64,000 bases of DNA, from positions 514,384 to 578,383 of the forward strand of contig NZ_DYHZ01000001.1 of NCBI RefSeq assembly GCF_020723905.1. Direction: 5' to 3'. The position numbers and the translations under genes are program-made. Under the pieces are notes generated by a model, which worked only from the letters and a program-made list of their open reading frames with translations, searched no databases and had not been told where the DNA came from. Source of the stretch: Anaerolinea thermophila. GTDB lineage: Bacteria > Chloroflexota > Anaerolineae > Anaerolineales > Anaerolineaceae. Positions 17,653-26,391 of this stretch are shown piece after piece (within the stretch, counting starts at the first letter, position 1; each line of letters begins with the position of its first letter).

Positions 17653-18894
17653 ATGGAAATGCCTTCTCTATTTCCCAGCCCCACCCTGAGCGTCAGCGAA
17701 CTGACCCGCCTCATCCGCACCCTGCTGGAAAGCGAACCTGCCCTGAGCGAAATCTGGGTGGCGGGAGAAATTTCCAACTTCACCCGCGCTGCCTCGGGGC
17801 ACATGTACTTCACCCTCAAAGACAGCGGCGCGGCTCTGAAATGTGTCATCTGGCGGAATGCCGCACGCACCCTGCGGGTGGCTTTGCAGGATGGAATGGC
17901 AATCGAAGCCTTTGGTTCGATCGGGGTGTACGAACAGGGCGGGAACTATCAGTTCTACATCACCGCAGTGCGACCGGCAGGGGAAGGCTGGCTGTACCAG
18001 CAGTTCCTGCGCCTGAAAGCCCGACTGGAAGCCGAAGGATTGTTTGCCGAAGAGCGCAAACGTCCCATTCCGCCCTTTCCCAGACGCATTGGCGTGGTCA
18101 CCTCGCCCACCGGCGCCGCCCTGCAGGACATCCTCAACACCCTGCAGAGGCGCTACCCGCTGGTGGAAGTCGTTCTGGCTCCCTCAGCCGTGCAGGGGGA
18201 GGAAGCCCCACTGGAACTGGTGCGCGCGCTCGAAGCGCTCAACCGCATTCCCGACCTGGATGTGATTCTGCTGGCGCGGGGCGGAGGCTCCATAGAAGAT
18301 CTGTGGGCGTTCAACGATGAAAGCGTGGTGCGCGCCGTTGCCGCCTCGCGCGTACCGGTCATCACCGGCGTGGGACACGAAACCGACTTCACTCTGGTGG
18401 ATTTTGCCGCCGATCTGCGCGCGCCCACCCCGACCGGCGCCGCCACCCTTGCCACCCCCGACCGCACCGATTTGCTCATCCAGATGGAACGCATGCTTCA
18501 GCGGCTGAACCGCCTGGCAGTTCAACGGCTGAAACAGGAAAGCGACCGTCTGCGTCAAATAGACCTGCGCCTGCGGCGCGTCTCACCGGTGCGGCGCGTG
18601 GAAGACAACCGTCAGCGGCTGGATACCGCCCTCCTGCGTCTGCAAAATGCCGCCTCACGCCAGATTGCCCTGCGGCAGGCGCACCTGCAAGCCCTGACCG
18701 CACATCTGAGCGCGCTCAATCCGCTGGCAGTGCTGGATCGCGGTTACGCCCTGATTGAAAGCCCGCAGGGCAACATCCTCACCCGCGCCCGGCAAGCGCA
18801 CCCCGGAGATGCCATCCACATCCATCTGGCAGATGGCAAACTGGCGGCAACGGTGGAAAAAGTCCTGCTTCATCCTGCCGAGGGAGAGAAATAA
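17653..18894 (+). CDS. xseA: Exodeoxyribonuclease VII large subunit
   Basis: A 413-residue protein of normal family length. The N-terminal OB-fold region includes LSEIWVAGEISNFTRAASGH and MYFTLKDSGAALKCVIWR. The catalytic domain contains IGVVTSPTGAALQDILNTL, LARGGGSIEDLWAFNDE and PVITGVGHETDFTLVDFAAD, all highly conserved in XseA. A coiled-coil stretch and LNPLAVLDRGYALI close the protein. It degrades single-stranded DNA from both ends with the small subunit encoded immediately downstream. The ATG at 17653 lacks a ribosome binding site; a second ATG lies two codons later. Confidence 0.97.
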   Translation: MEMPSLFPSPTLSVSELTRLIRTLLESEPALSEIWVAGEISNFTRAASGHMYFTLKDSGAALKCVIWRNAARTLRVALQDGMAIEAFGSIGVYEQGGNYQFYITAVRPAGEGWLYQQFLRLKARLEAEGLFAEERKRPIPPFPRRIGVVTSPTGAALQDILNTLQRRYPLVEVVLAPSAVQGEEAPLELVRALEALNRIPDLDVILLARGGGSIEDLWAFNDESVVRAVAASRVPVITGVGHETDFTLVDFAADLRAPTPTGAATLATPDRTDLLIQMERMLQRLNRLAVQRLKQESDRLRQIDLRLRRVSPVRRVEDNRQRLDTALLRLQNAASRQIALRQAHLQALTAHLSALNPLAVLDRGYALIESPQGNILTRARQAHPGDAIHIHLADGKLAATVEKVLLHPAEGEK

Positions 18895-19115
18895 TGGAAC
18901 CGTCTCATGATTTTGAAACGCTCTCGTTTGAAGACGCCATGCGCGAACTGGAAGCCATTCTCGAAAAACTGGAAACCGCCCAACCCTCTCTGGAAGAGAC
19001 TCTGAGCCTGTATGAACGCGGGCAGGCGCTGGCAAAACACTGCGCCACGTTGCTGGAACAGGCGGAAGTGCGCATTCAAATGCTCAACGGGAGCAACGGA
19101 ACTGAATTGGGATAG
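18894..19115 (+). CDS. xseB: Exodeoxyribonuclease VII small subunit
   Basis: A 73-residue protein with the family pattern LSFEDAMRELEAILEKLETA, then LEETLSLYERGQALAKHC, forming a helical hairpin that binds the large subunit. The start shares one base with the xseA stop (TAATG), ensuring coupled translation. Confidence 0.95.
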   Translation: MEPSHDFETLSFEDAMRELEAILEKLETAQPSLEETLSLYERGQALAKHCATLLEQAEVRIQMLNGSNGTELG

Positions 19116-19120
19116 GAAAC

Positions 19121-19570
19121 ATGTTCCAGGAGTTGCTTTCCAACCACGTCTTATGGATCAGCCTGATTGCCTGGGGGCTGGCGCAATTCCTCAAGCCATT
19201 TCTGGAGTTTCTAGAAACACGCCGCTGGGTGTGGGGTTTATGGTTTTCCAGCGGCGGCATGCCCAGTTCACACTCTGCCCTCATCGTCAGTGCCATGGTT
19301 GCCATTGGACTGTTCCATGGCTTTGATACCCCCCTCTTCGCGCTTGCCGTGGCAATGGCAATGATCGTCCTCTACGACGCCGCCGGGGTGCGTCGCGAAG
19401 CCGGAAAACACGCCGAGCGCATCAATCTGCTCATTGAAGAGTTCCTTGCCGGACATCCCATCAGCGAACAGGAACTGAAAGAGGTCATCGGGCACACCCC
19501 GGGCGAGGTAGTTGCCGGGGTGGTGCTGGGCATCCTGTGCGCCATCATTGGCTTTGGGGTGTGGGGCTAA
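19121..19570 (+). CDS. Divergent PAP2-family (DUF212) membrane protein
   Basis: A 149-residue membrane protein. WGLAQFLKPFLEFLETRRW, then SSGGMPSSHSALIVSAMVAI and VLYDAAGVRREAGKHAERIN are the conserved blocks of the YuiD/DUF212 family, which is distantly related to PAP2 phosphatases through the PSSHS element. HTPGEVVAGVVLGILCAIIG closes it. The biochemical role is not established. It follows xseB after 5 bp and ends in a 3-bp convergent overlap with the protease gene. Confidence 0.92.
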   Translation: MFQELLSNHVLWISLIAWGLAQFLKPFLEFLETRRWVWGLWFSSGGMPSSHSALIVSAMVAIGLFHGFDTPLFALAVAMAMIVLYDAAGVRREAGKHAERINLLIEEFLAGHPISEQELKEVIGHTPGEVVAGVVLGILCAIIGFGVWG

Positions 19571-22500
19571 GGCAGAGGAGCATCCTTGAAAATGGGGAAA
19601 AGGATGAGGCGGTAAGGCGTATAACGCAGGCACACCGCGGGCGTCAGGCGCAGTTCAAAGCGCGTCACTCTGCCGGTAACGCTAATCGACGAATCCACCA
19701 CCTTCAAACGCCAGATTCCCTGCGCCGGCATGCCATCCAGCACGCGCAAAGGCGACTCAGGCTGGAACGAGCCGGTGAACGGGGGTCTCCCCTGACTGAT
19801 GGGGATACGGGCTTCATCGTCAAAAATCGTATTTATAAAGTTATCGCCATATGCTCCGCGCTGGTTTGCCAGCAGAATTTCCCTGGTATCCGGCGCAATC
19901 AGGGAGATTGTCAGATCGCCTGTATAGGTATGCTCGATATTCACCAGCACATCCACATCAAAAATCTGGAACTCATCAGTCACCTCCAGCGGCACCTCCA
20001 CACCGCTGGGATTGTTATCGGGAATTGTAAAAGAGCCTTCCATGAGGTGTGTCATTTGCCCGCCCGGTTGTGCCGCAGCAGGGATGCCCAGCGTCCTCCG
20101 CCACCATTCCTGCTGACCGGAAAGCACCTGTAAAGTTACTTCCGGCGCCAGAAAACAGTCATTGTCCAGACTCAACCGGATTCGCAAGGGGGTGAGATTC
20201 TCGCGTGCCTCACCCGCAGGGATGGCGGGAAAATCGGATTGTCCCTGTGAGATGCTCACATCACCCGCCGTATCGAGCAGCGCGGCATGCACGGCATCTG
20301 CCTGCGCCGCGCCAACATTGCGCAGGGTTATCCAGATGTCCCCTGTCTCGCCGGGTTGCAGAACGCCATCAAGGTTGCCCGTTACCTCCTGAATGCGCAC
20401 GGCATCCATCACCAGCAAGGCTTGAGGCGGAACCACTTCGGCATTGCTGATCACCAAGGCAAAATCCTGGTCGGTTGGGTCGCTGTTGCCCGGCACGCCG
20501 TCTCCCGCCAGTTGACGCGCCATCACCCGCACCCGAAACACACCTTCTCCGGCGCGCTCCAGCGTCACCCGCTCCACGTTGTTGAGTCTATCCGCCGACC
20601 CTCCGGGGCTGGAGAACGCCCCCGCAAAATGATTGCCGTTAAACTGCGCACCCTGAGCGGTGACCAGCAAATCCAGATCGTTGACCAGCGCTATTCCCGC
20701 CCAGGGGGTGCCGGGGGCATCTGTCCACACCAGCGTCACCGCCAGCGGCTGGTCCGGATTGAGCGGGCGCAGGTACATCTCAATCATCTGCCCGCTTTCG
20801 GTAAGCAGGAGGTCCTGATCCCGGAGCACCCATCCGGGGGCATTCAAAATGTTTTCCAGGGCAGGCATTCCCCATCCCTGCCCCGTCGAAGGAAGATCCT
20901 GTCCGGCATCCACGCCTGTCAGGTAACGGGCTGAATGGATGATCAGGGCTTTCAGCATGGCCGGGCTGGGAGACTGCCCCGACGACAGCACCCGCTGATA
21001 GTACTCGTACAGCAGTTGCGCCATACCCGCCACCGCAGGCGTCGAATGGCTGGTGCCGGAAGACCAGGTAAACAACGTCTGGCTGGTAGGGTAATACTTT
21101 GGACCGCATACCGAATTGCCGTTATACGCAGGATCGCGGGAAGCCGCGCCCTGCACATGCGTACCCGGCGCAACCACATCGGGCTTGGCGCGCCCATCCT
21201 GCGTTGGACCACGGGATGAGAAAGCGGCGATATCATCGGCACTGTCGCTGTCCATCCACAAACAGCCATCCAGCACACCATGATCGCGGGGATTTTCCGT
21301 TGCTCCAACAGTCAGGACGTTTTTAGCAGTTCCCGGCGTAGAAATGGAAGTCGCATACGGTCCGCGGTTGCCTGCGGCAAAGACGTGAAGCATTTCCTGA
21401 TTCCCTGCCACCGAAGGCAGGGCATCGCGCGTCAGGGCATCATACGCCTGGGAATCGACGGTATAGGCTCCGTCATCACGTCCACCCCAGGAATTGCTGG
21501 TCAGGCGCGCGCCCTGCTGATAGGCTGGCTGGAGAATGCCGCTGTATGACCCCGAACACCGCGTCCAGTCAAACCCACCCGCATTGGAAAAGAGTTTGGT
21601 TGCCGCAACCCTGCCAAAAGGCGAAACGCCCAGCCCCAGTTGAAATCCGCCCGTTTCGTAACTTTGCGTCTCGGCATCGTATCCTGCCAGAATGCCGACG
21701 TTGATCGTTCCATGTCCACCCACATTGTTCCCCAGAGGATCGCTCGTACAGTTGTGGATATACGTCACCCGATCCGGATTAACGGGAGAGCCAAAGCGGT
21801 AAAAGTTCGGATGCAGAGAAGCGTCGGCATTCCCGGCATCCAGACCATCATCCATCACATCCACCAGCGGGTACGCTTCCGGACTGGTGGGAAATCCCTG
21901 CGCGGTCAACCAATCCAGATACCCGGGGGATTCGGCAACTACCTTCCCAGAGGAAAGCGCATAATTGCCCGCCAGCACCTGCCCCTGAATTTCATCCAGC
22001 AGTTCAGGAATCAGCAAAGGTTCCACATTAACCACTCCGGGAAGAGCCGCCGCTTCGCGCAATCGCCCGGCAGGCAGACGCAGGCGCAAATTGACCAGGT
22101 TCATCACCTGCTCCCGCTCGCCATACCGCGCCAGCGCCCAGCCTTCCAGTTTCTCCAGCATGGCATCCAGATTTTCCGCACCCGCAAACACCTGCACGGT
22201 GACATCCACCTCTCCCTGTGGAGCAGGCCTGGCATCCGGACGCAGGGCAGGCGCCAGCCGATAGTAGGGATGATACGCCCCCTGCCAGTTCACGGCTTTT
22301 GCCGTAGAAATATCCAGAGCAGAAAGACGCTGATCGGGAGCGCTCCCGTACACCAGCCAGGCTTGATCGGGGACATACGCAACTGGTATCAACCCGGCTC
22401 GCTGCAGTCCCGCCAGCCACTCATCGCGCACAGGCGCGGCAAACTGCACCAGCCATAACTGCGCCTCCCCGCTGACAACCAAGGGCTGACGCCACCCCTG

Positions 22501-22818
22501 CGGCAAGATGGGTTCTACCCTTTCTGCCGATGGATCAAGCGTTACCCCACGCAAATACACTTTTGGGACAAGTATCTGGAACGAAGCAGGCAGTTGGTTC
22601 TGCGCCCGCGGCACCCGCCACACAGAAAACATTCCGTAATCGGCGATTTCTTCTGCGCCCTGTTCTGCCAGCAGGCGGGCATCCCCGGAAGAAGAAACCT
22701 CAACCAGCAAAGATGCCTCCTCAGGTTGTCCCTGTGCATCGGCGCCTCCCACCATGCTGACCGCAACCCATAAAAACAGCCATACCAGCACCAGCACAGA
22801 CCTGAGGGAACGACTCAC
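19567..22818 (-). CDS. Secreted S8 subtilisin-like protease with C-terminal P-domain
   Basis: A 1083-residue protein from a GTG start. A signal peptide (VLVLVWLFLWVAVSMVGGADA) precedes a long prodomain-like region up to about residue 300. The catalytic triad is visible: Asp323 in LVDVMDDGLDAG, His369 in NVGGHGTINVG and Ser590 in SSGTSHSTPAVAGMAQ, with the oxyanion Asn484 in VFAAGNRGP. Roughly residues 670-780 and 790-920 look like beta-sandwich modules, and the last ~120 residues (FTIPDNNPSGVEVPLEV, HTYTGDLTISLIAPD) form a proprotein-convertase P-domain. It probably degrades proteins outside the cell, and the many modules suggest surface or glycan contact. It converges with DUF212. Confidence 0.92.
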   Translation of the reverse strand: MSRSLRSVLVLVWLFLWVAVSMVGGADAQGQPEEASLLVEVSSSGDARLLAEQGAEEIADYGMFSVWRVPRAQNQLPASFQILVPKVYLRGVTLDPSAERVEPILPQGWRQPLVVSGEAQLWLVQFAAPVRDEWLAGLQRAGLIPVAYVPDQAWLVYGSAPDQRLSALDISTAKAVNWQGAYHPYYRLAPALRPDARPAPQGEVDVTVQVFAGAENLDAMLEKLEGWALARYGEREQVMNLVNLRLRLPAGRLREAAALPGVVNVEPLLIPELLDEIQGQVLAGNYALSSGKVVAESPGYLDWLTAQGFPTSPEAYPLVDVMDDGLDAGNADASLHPNFYRFGSPVNPDRVTYIHNCTSDPLGNNVGGHGTINVGILAGYDAETQSYETGGFQLGLGVSPFGRVAATKLFSNAGGFDWTRCSGSYSGILQPAYQQGARLTSNSWGGRDDGAYTVDSQAYDALTRDALPSVAGNQEMLHVFAAGNRGPYATSISTPGTAKNVLTVGATENPRDHGVLDGCLWMDSDSADDIAAFSSRGPTQDGRAKPDVVAPGTHVQGAASRDPAYNGNSVCGPKYYPTSQTLFTWSSGTSHSTPAVAGMAQLLYEYYQRVLSSGQSPSPAMLKALIIHSARYLTGVDAGQDLPSTGQGWGMPALENILNAPGWVLRDQDLLLTESGQMIEMYLRPLNPDQPLAVTLVWTDAPGTPWAGIALVNDLDLLVTAQGAQFNGNHFAGAFSSPGGSADRLNNVERVTLERAGEGVFRVRVMARQLAGDGVPGNSDPTDQDFALVISNAEVVPPQALLVMDAVRIQEVTGNLDGVLQPGETGDIWITLRNVGAAQADAVHAALLDTAGDVSISQGQSDFPAIPAGEARENLTPLRIRLSLDNDCFLAPEVTLQVLSGQQEWWRRTLGIPAAAQPGGQMTHLMEGSFTIPDNNPSGVEVPLEVTDEFQIFDVDVLVNIEHTYTGDLTISLIAPDTREILLANQRGAYGDNFINTIFDDEARIPISQGRPPFTGSFQPESPLRVLDGMPAQGIWRLKVVDSSISVTGRVTRFELRLTPAVCLRYTPYRLILFPIFKDAPLP

Positions 22819-23132
22819 GGTTAAACCTTTCTGTCAGAAACAGGAAACCCGTTGGTAGGGATTATTTTCAATTATACCTTTGAGAAGTGAAAATGCTCAG
22901 GCAAGTGTTTATATTTGTTTATAAATACTCTCTAATAAGAACTATTCTCTAAAGAATATCAAAATCACCCTTTTGGGTGATAGAAACTATCCCTCAAAGT
23001 TGGACAATACAGAAGAAAAACGCAGTAAAATTGTTGATGATTGGGTAATTAATACCCGAATGATTGCAACTTTTGCAAAATAAACACATCCAAATCAGTA
23101 GAAACCCTTTCAAGAAAGTGAGGAAAAATCCC
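22819..23132. other. Divergent promoter region between the protease and peroxiredoxin genes
   Basis: An AT-rich region of 314 bp. On the minus strand a TATAAT (22871-22876) lies about 50 bp before the protease start. On the plus side there is a 7-bp inverted repeat ATCACCC-TTTT-GGGTGAT (22964-22981) and a shorter GGGTA-ATTAA-TACCC repeat (23043-23057) upstream of the peroxiredoxin gene. Either could be an operator. No PerR or OxyR box can be claimed with confidence. Confidence 0.4.
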
Positions 23133-23783
23133 ATGTCTGAACAAACACAAGTTTCCACCTTCCCGCGTTTGAACGAACCCGCTCCCGAATTTGAAGCCGT
23201 AACCACTCACGGCGTTCTGCGCCTTTCCGATTTCCGCGACCGCTGGTTAATTCTCTTCTCACACCCTGCCGATTTTACGCCGGTATGCACCACCGAATTC
23301 ATCGCTTTTGCCGAGATTTATCCCGAACTGCAAAAGCGCGGTGTGGATTTGCTCGGTTTGAGCATTGACAGCGTGTACTCGCACATTGCCTGGGTGCGCA
23401 ACATCGAAGAGAAGACCGGCGTTAAGATTCCCTTCCCGGTGATTGCCGACCTGAACAAAGAAGTGGCGACCCTCTACGGCATGATCCAGCCCGGCGCCAG
23501 CAAGACCGAAGCCGTCCGCGCCGTCTTTATCATTGACCCCAAAGGCATTCTGCGGGCAATGATTTACTACCCGCTGACCACCGGTCGCAACATGGATGAA
23601 ATCCTGCGCCTGATTGACGCTCTGCAAACCAGCGATCAGTACGGTGTAGCCACCCCTGCCAACTGGAGACCCGGCGATAAGGTCATCGTCCCGGCACCCA
23701 AGACCGTGGACGCGGTGGATGTGACCCCCAAACCCGGCTACGAAGTGATTGACTGGTATCTGGTCAAGAAAGAATTGAAGTAA
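23133..23783 (+). CDS. 1-Cys peroxiredoxin (Prx6 type)
   Basis: The ATG at 23133 follows a GTGAGG ribosome binding site and gives 216 residues. The active-site block SHPADFTPVCTTEFIAFA contains the peroxidatic cysteine (P-x3-T-x2-C). This is the only cysteine in the protein, so no internal resolving cysteine exists. The long C-terminal extension with TPANWRPGDKVIVPAP is typical of the Prx6/archaeal PrxS subfamily. It reduces peroxides in the cytoplasm with an external thiol donor. It is followed 3 bp later by a small winged-helix protein, so the two are probably co-transcribed. Confidence 0.95.
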   Translation: MSEQTQVSTFPRLNEPAPEFEAVTTHGVLRLSDFRDRWLILFSHPADFTPVCTTEFIAFAEIYPELQKRGVDLLGLSIDSVYSHIAWVRNIEEKTGVKIPFPVIADLNKEVATLYGMIQPGASKTEAVRAVFIIDPKGILRAMIYYPLTTGRNMDEILRLIDALQTSDQYGVATPANWRPGDKVIVPAPKTVDAVDVTPKPGYEVIDWYLVKKELK

Positions 23784-23786
23784 CCT

Positions 23787-24017
23787 ATGGCGTGCGTCAA
23801 TCCGGATGGTACCCTGACCCCTTCAGCGCTGGCGGTGCTTAAGGCAGTGAAGCAAGCCCCGCAAACCGCCGAGGCGCTGGCGGCGCTGGTGGGTTTGCCC
23901 CTCTTCCGCGTACGCAGCAGTCTGCGCGAATTGCGCGAAGCCGGGTTACTCATCGAAAGTGGGGGCGTCTATCACCTCACCCCTCAGGGTGAGGAAACCC
24001 TGAAAAAACAGGGCTGA
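23787..24017 (+). CDS. Small winged-helix DNA-binding protein
   Basis: A 76-residue protein: MACVNPDGTLTPSALAVLKA, then TAEALAALVGLPLFRVRSSL and REAGLLIESGGVYHLTPQGE. The order helix, helix-turn-helix, wing matches ArsR/MarR-like minimal regulators. It ends with TPQGEETLKKQG and has no effector domain. Only one Cys is present. Three bases separate it from the peroxiredoxin gene, which suggests it regulates or is regulated with it, but it might be a general small regulator. Confidence 0.8.
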   Translation: MACVNPDGTLTPSALAVLKAVKQAPQTAEALAALVGLPLFRVRSSLRELREAGLLIESGGVYHLTPQGEETLKKQG

Positions 24018-24036
24018 GTAAATTTCTGAACCATTT

Positions 24037-24070
24037 GGGAGCCTGATATGAAAACAGGCTCCCGTTTTTT
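24037..24070 (+). terminator. Rho-independent terminator of the peroxiredoxin operon
   Basis: A 9-bp GC-rich stem (GGGAGCCTG at 24037-24045, CAGGCTCCC at 24055-24063), a 9-nt loop and six T residues. The T-run overlaps the last codon of the convergent GH35 gene. Confidence 0.9.
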
Positions 24071-26387
24071 AAGAAGGAATTTTCTGCAAGACAATGCTGC
24101 CATCCTGAACCGTCAGCCTCACTGCGCCGGATGGGAGGTGGAGCACCTCTCCAGCATGGATCACCTGATAGCCATCCAGAGATAACTGTGCCGTTCCTTC
24201 TGCCGGCTCTATCTGGAATATGAGACGGTCTTCCGTCTCCACAATTCCTGTCACCTCGCTGGTCAAATAATCAATACACACCCCAGCGCGCGCCTGCCAC
24301 TCCAGTGGCAAAATCAACCCCCGGCGTGCGGGCAGGCAGAGAGGCAACCCGCCAAATAATTCCTGCCCCTGCAATGAGATTCGCGCTTCCACCGGATCAT
24401 CCTGGTAATTGTTGACGAACAGGAACCTGCCGTTTTCCCCTTCGCTCAGGCGCACATCCAGCCAGTCGCTCAATTCAAACTGTGATGGGCAATCCATACG
24501 GACAGCCATGCGGTGCAGGACTTCGAGATCTTCCAGCGTATTTGCCGGGAACGCCGCACCCAGCATCATAACCTGCCCGGCGCCCAGAGAACGAATAAAG
24601 CCCACCGCTTCCCCCTGTTGATTAAAGGCAAAGACCTCGTCAAAATCGCCCTCAAAACGCTCCACAAAAGATGCAGGGATGTCCGGCAAATCCCAGATCC
24701 GAATAGAAGCACCTTCAAACGGCTCAGCATCGTAGATTGCGCGAATGCCCAGCGCATCCCTGAGCAGGGTACAGGGACGATGAAGGAAATCCTCCTCGCA
24801 CATGCGCCCCACCAGAATCAACCTGCCGCCTTGTTGCACATACTCCACCAGTTTTTGTTGAACAGAAGCATCGCACTGCTTCTCCATCATGACCCATAAA
24901 ACAGGAAAACGGGCTGGAGTCAGAGTTGCCCGGCTGAGTTCCACCGCATTGAACGGACGATGGATCAGTGCCAATCCGCGGGCGATAAAATCAAACAAAA
25001 CCACCTCTCGCTGATGGGTAAGCACATCCGTCTGTGGACGGGTAGCGGGATGATTCACCTCGGTCATAAAGTAGTCCAGTACAAACCCAACTGTGGTGAT
25101 CACACGGGGCTTTGCCAGCGTCAAATCCTCCCCATATGCCTGAAGCACCCGTGAAAGTCTGGGGTAGCGGTGGTAATGCCGCCGCAGGGAGCCGTCCTTT
25201 CGCACCGGGTGTCCCCAGTCATGCCGTTTGACCGGGCTGAGAACAGGATGATTTTCCCCATCAAAAAACAGGTAATGGTTGAACGCCCGCATGCCCACCG
25301 ACAGACACAGACGGGTATGCAAATCGTAGAAAGAAGTCTGTGCACCGCCAAAATCCTGATTTCCTCCTGCCTGAAACTCAATGGAAAAGAGCGGCTGGCA
25401 GGGATTCTGCAGGGCTCTGGTCATTTCGTTGACCAGCAAGAGTTGATGAAAATTGCCTTCCCCAATCTCCAGCGGGTACACATCTGTAGCGCTGAGCATA
25501 CCCGGAATCTCCATGACTTCCACCAGTTGAGACAAGCCAATGGGAAAGGTCTTACCGCCATTCCCAAACCCATGGATATTGATGACCGGCGGCACCTCCA
25601 TTCCACAGGCTCGAGCTTGCTCCCAAAGCCATCCGGCATACTCCCGCAGATAATGCCGGTAGAACCGGCGGTATTCCTCCACAACCCATCTGCCGTACAC
25701 CGCGCTGGGCGATTGCATTTCCTGCCGGAGAAAATCCTCCAACCCCTCTAACGGTACGCCTGCGGGGATATTTTTTCCATATATTTCCCGCAAGTACGTC
25801 GCAAAACGCGAAAGCGTGTCGGGATGGATATCCAGCAGATTCCGCACCCAGTGAATCATGCCCATTTCGTTATCTAACTGCACCAGCAAAATGTTTCCCC
25901 CGTGGGTCACCTGCCGCGGCGTCAACACCCCAAACACTGCCCGATACCAGGTCTGGACGCAGGTAAGAAAGTCCGGGTGCAGGTAAGTGACAATATTCTG
26001 AGGCTTGCCATCCTGCCCGATCAAAGCCACCTGCGGGTACCGTTCAAACACCCATGCAGGAATACCTTCGTTTCGGGTCTCTGCCATAATGTAGGGTCCC
26101 GGACGGGCAATGATCCACAACCCCATCTGCGTTGCCAGATCCAGAAAACCCTGCAAATTGCGCAGAGGATGGGTATGCCCATCCAGATCTATTTCATCGG
26201 GATCCGGCTGATGCCACAACCACGGAATATAACTGGCAACGGCATTAAACCCGGCCTGTTTCAGCAAGCCTAAACGATGCTCCCACTGATCGGATGGGGT
26301 ACGGAAATAATGAAACTCACCTGCCTGCAAAAGAACCGGATGATCATCCAGCCAGAACTGCCCGTCCTTAACCGAGAAGTTTGCCAT
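24069..26387 (-). CDS. GH35 family glycoside hydrolase/transglycosidase
   Basis: A 772-residue protein without a signal peptide, so cytoplasmic. The N-terminal TIM barrel starts LLQAGEFHYFRTPSDQWEHR and includes IIARPGPYIMAE, both GH35 hallmarks. The probable acid/base Glu174 lies in LVQLDNEMGM and the nucleophile Glu337 in LFSIEFQAGG. C-terminal beta domains follow. Most GH35 enzymes are beta-galactosidases, but members acting on beta-1,2-linked glucosides are also known. The LDNEMG and EFQAGG variants differ from the usual VENEYG and EFWxGW, and neighbours include two GH144-like enzymes and GH94, so a beta-1,2-glucoside role is plausible (inference). It is the last gene of the locus. Confidence 0.88.
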   Translation of the reverse strand: MANFSVKDGQFWLDDHPVLLQAGEFHYFRTPSDQWEHRLGLLKQAGFNAVASYIPWLWHQPDPDEIDLDGHTHPLRNLQGFLDLATQMGLWIIARPGPYIMAETRNEGIPAWVFERYPQVALIGQDGKPQNIVTYLHPDFLTCVQTWYRAVFGVLTPRQVTHGGNILLVQLDNEMGMIHWVRNLLDIHPDTLSRFATYLREIYGKNIPAGVPLEGLEDFLRQEMQSPSAVYGRWVVEEYRRFYRHYLREYAGWLWEQARACGMEVPPVINIHGFGNGGKTFPIGLSQLVEVMEIPGMLSATDVYPLEIGEGNFHQLLLVNEMTRALQNPCQPLFSIEFQAGGNQDFGGAQTSFYDLHTRLCLSVGMRAFNHYLFFDGENHPVLSPVKRHDWGHPVRKDGSLRRHYHRYPRLSRVLQAYGEDLTLAKPRVITTVGFVLDYFMTEVNHPATRPQTDVLTHQREVVLFDFIARGLALIHRPFNAVELSRATLTPARFPVLWVMMEKQCDASVQQKLVEYVQQGGRLILVGRMCEEDFLHRPCTLLRDALGIRAIYDAEPFEGASIRIWDLPDIPASFVERFEGDFDEVFAFNQQGEAVGFIRSLGAGQVMMLGAAFPANTLEDLEVLHRMAVRMDCPSQFELSDWLDVRLSEGENGRFLFVNNYQDDPVEARISLQGQELFGGLPLCLPARRGLILPLEWQARAGVCIDYLTSEVTGIVETEDRLIFQIEPAEGTAQLSLDGYQVIHAGEVLHLPSGAVRLTVQDGSIVLQKIPS

Positions 26388-26391
26388 GAGT

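Noticed and set aside
22890..22960. PerR/Fur-like box upstream of the peroxiredoxin gene
   Set aside because: The AT-rich stretch has partial TTTATA/TTATAAA symmetry, but the match to known boxes is too weak to support a call.
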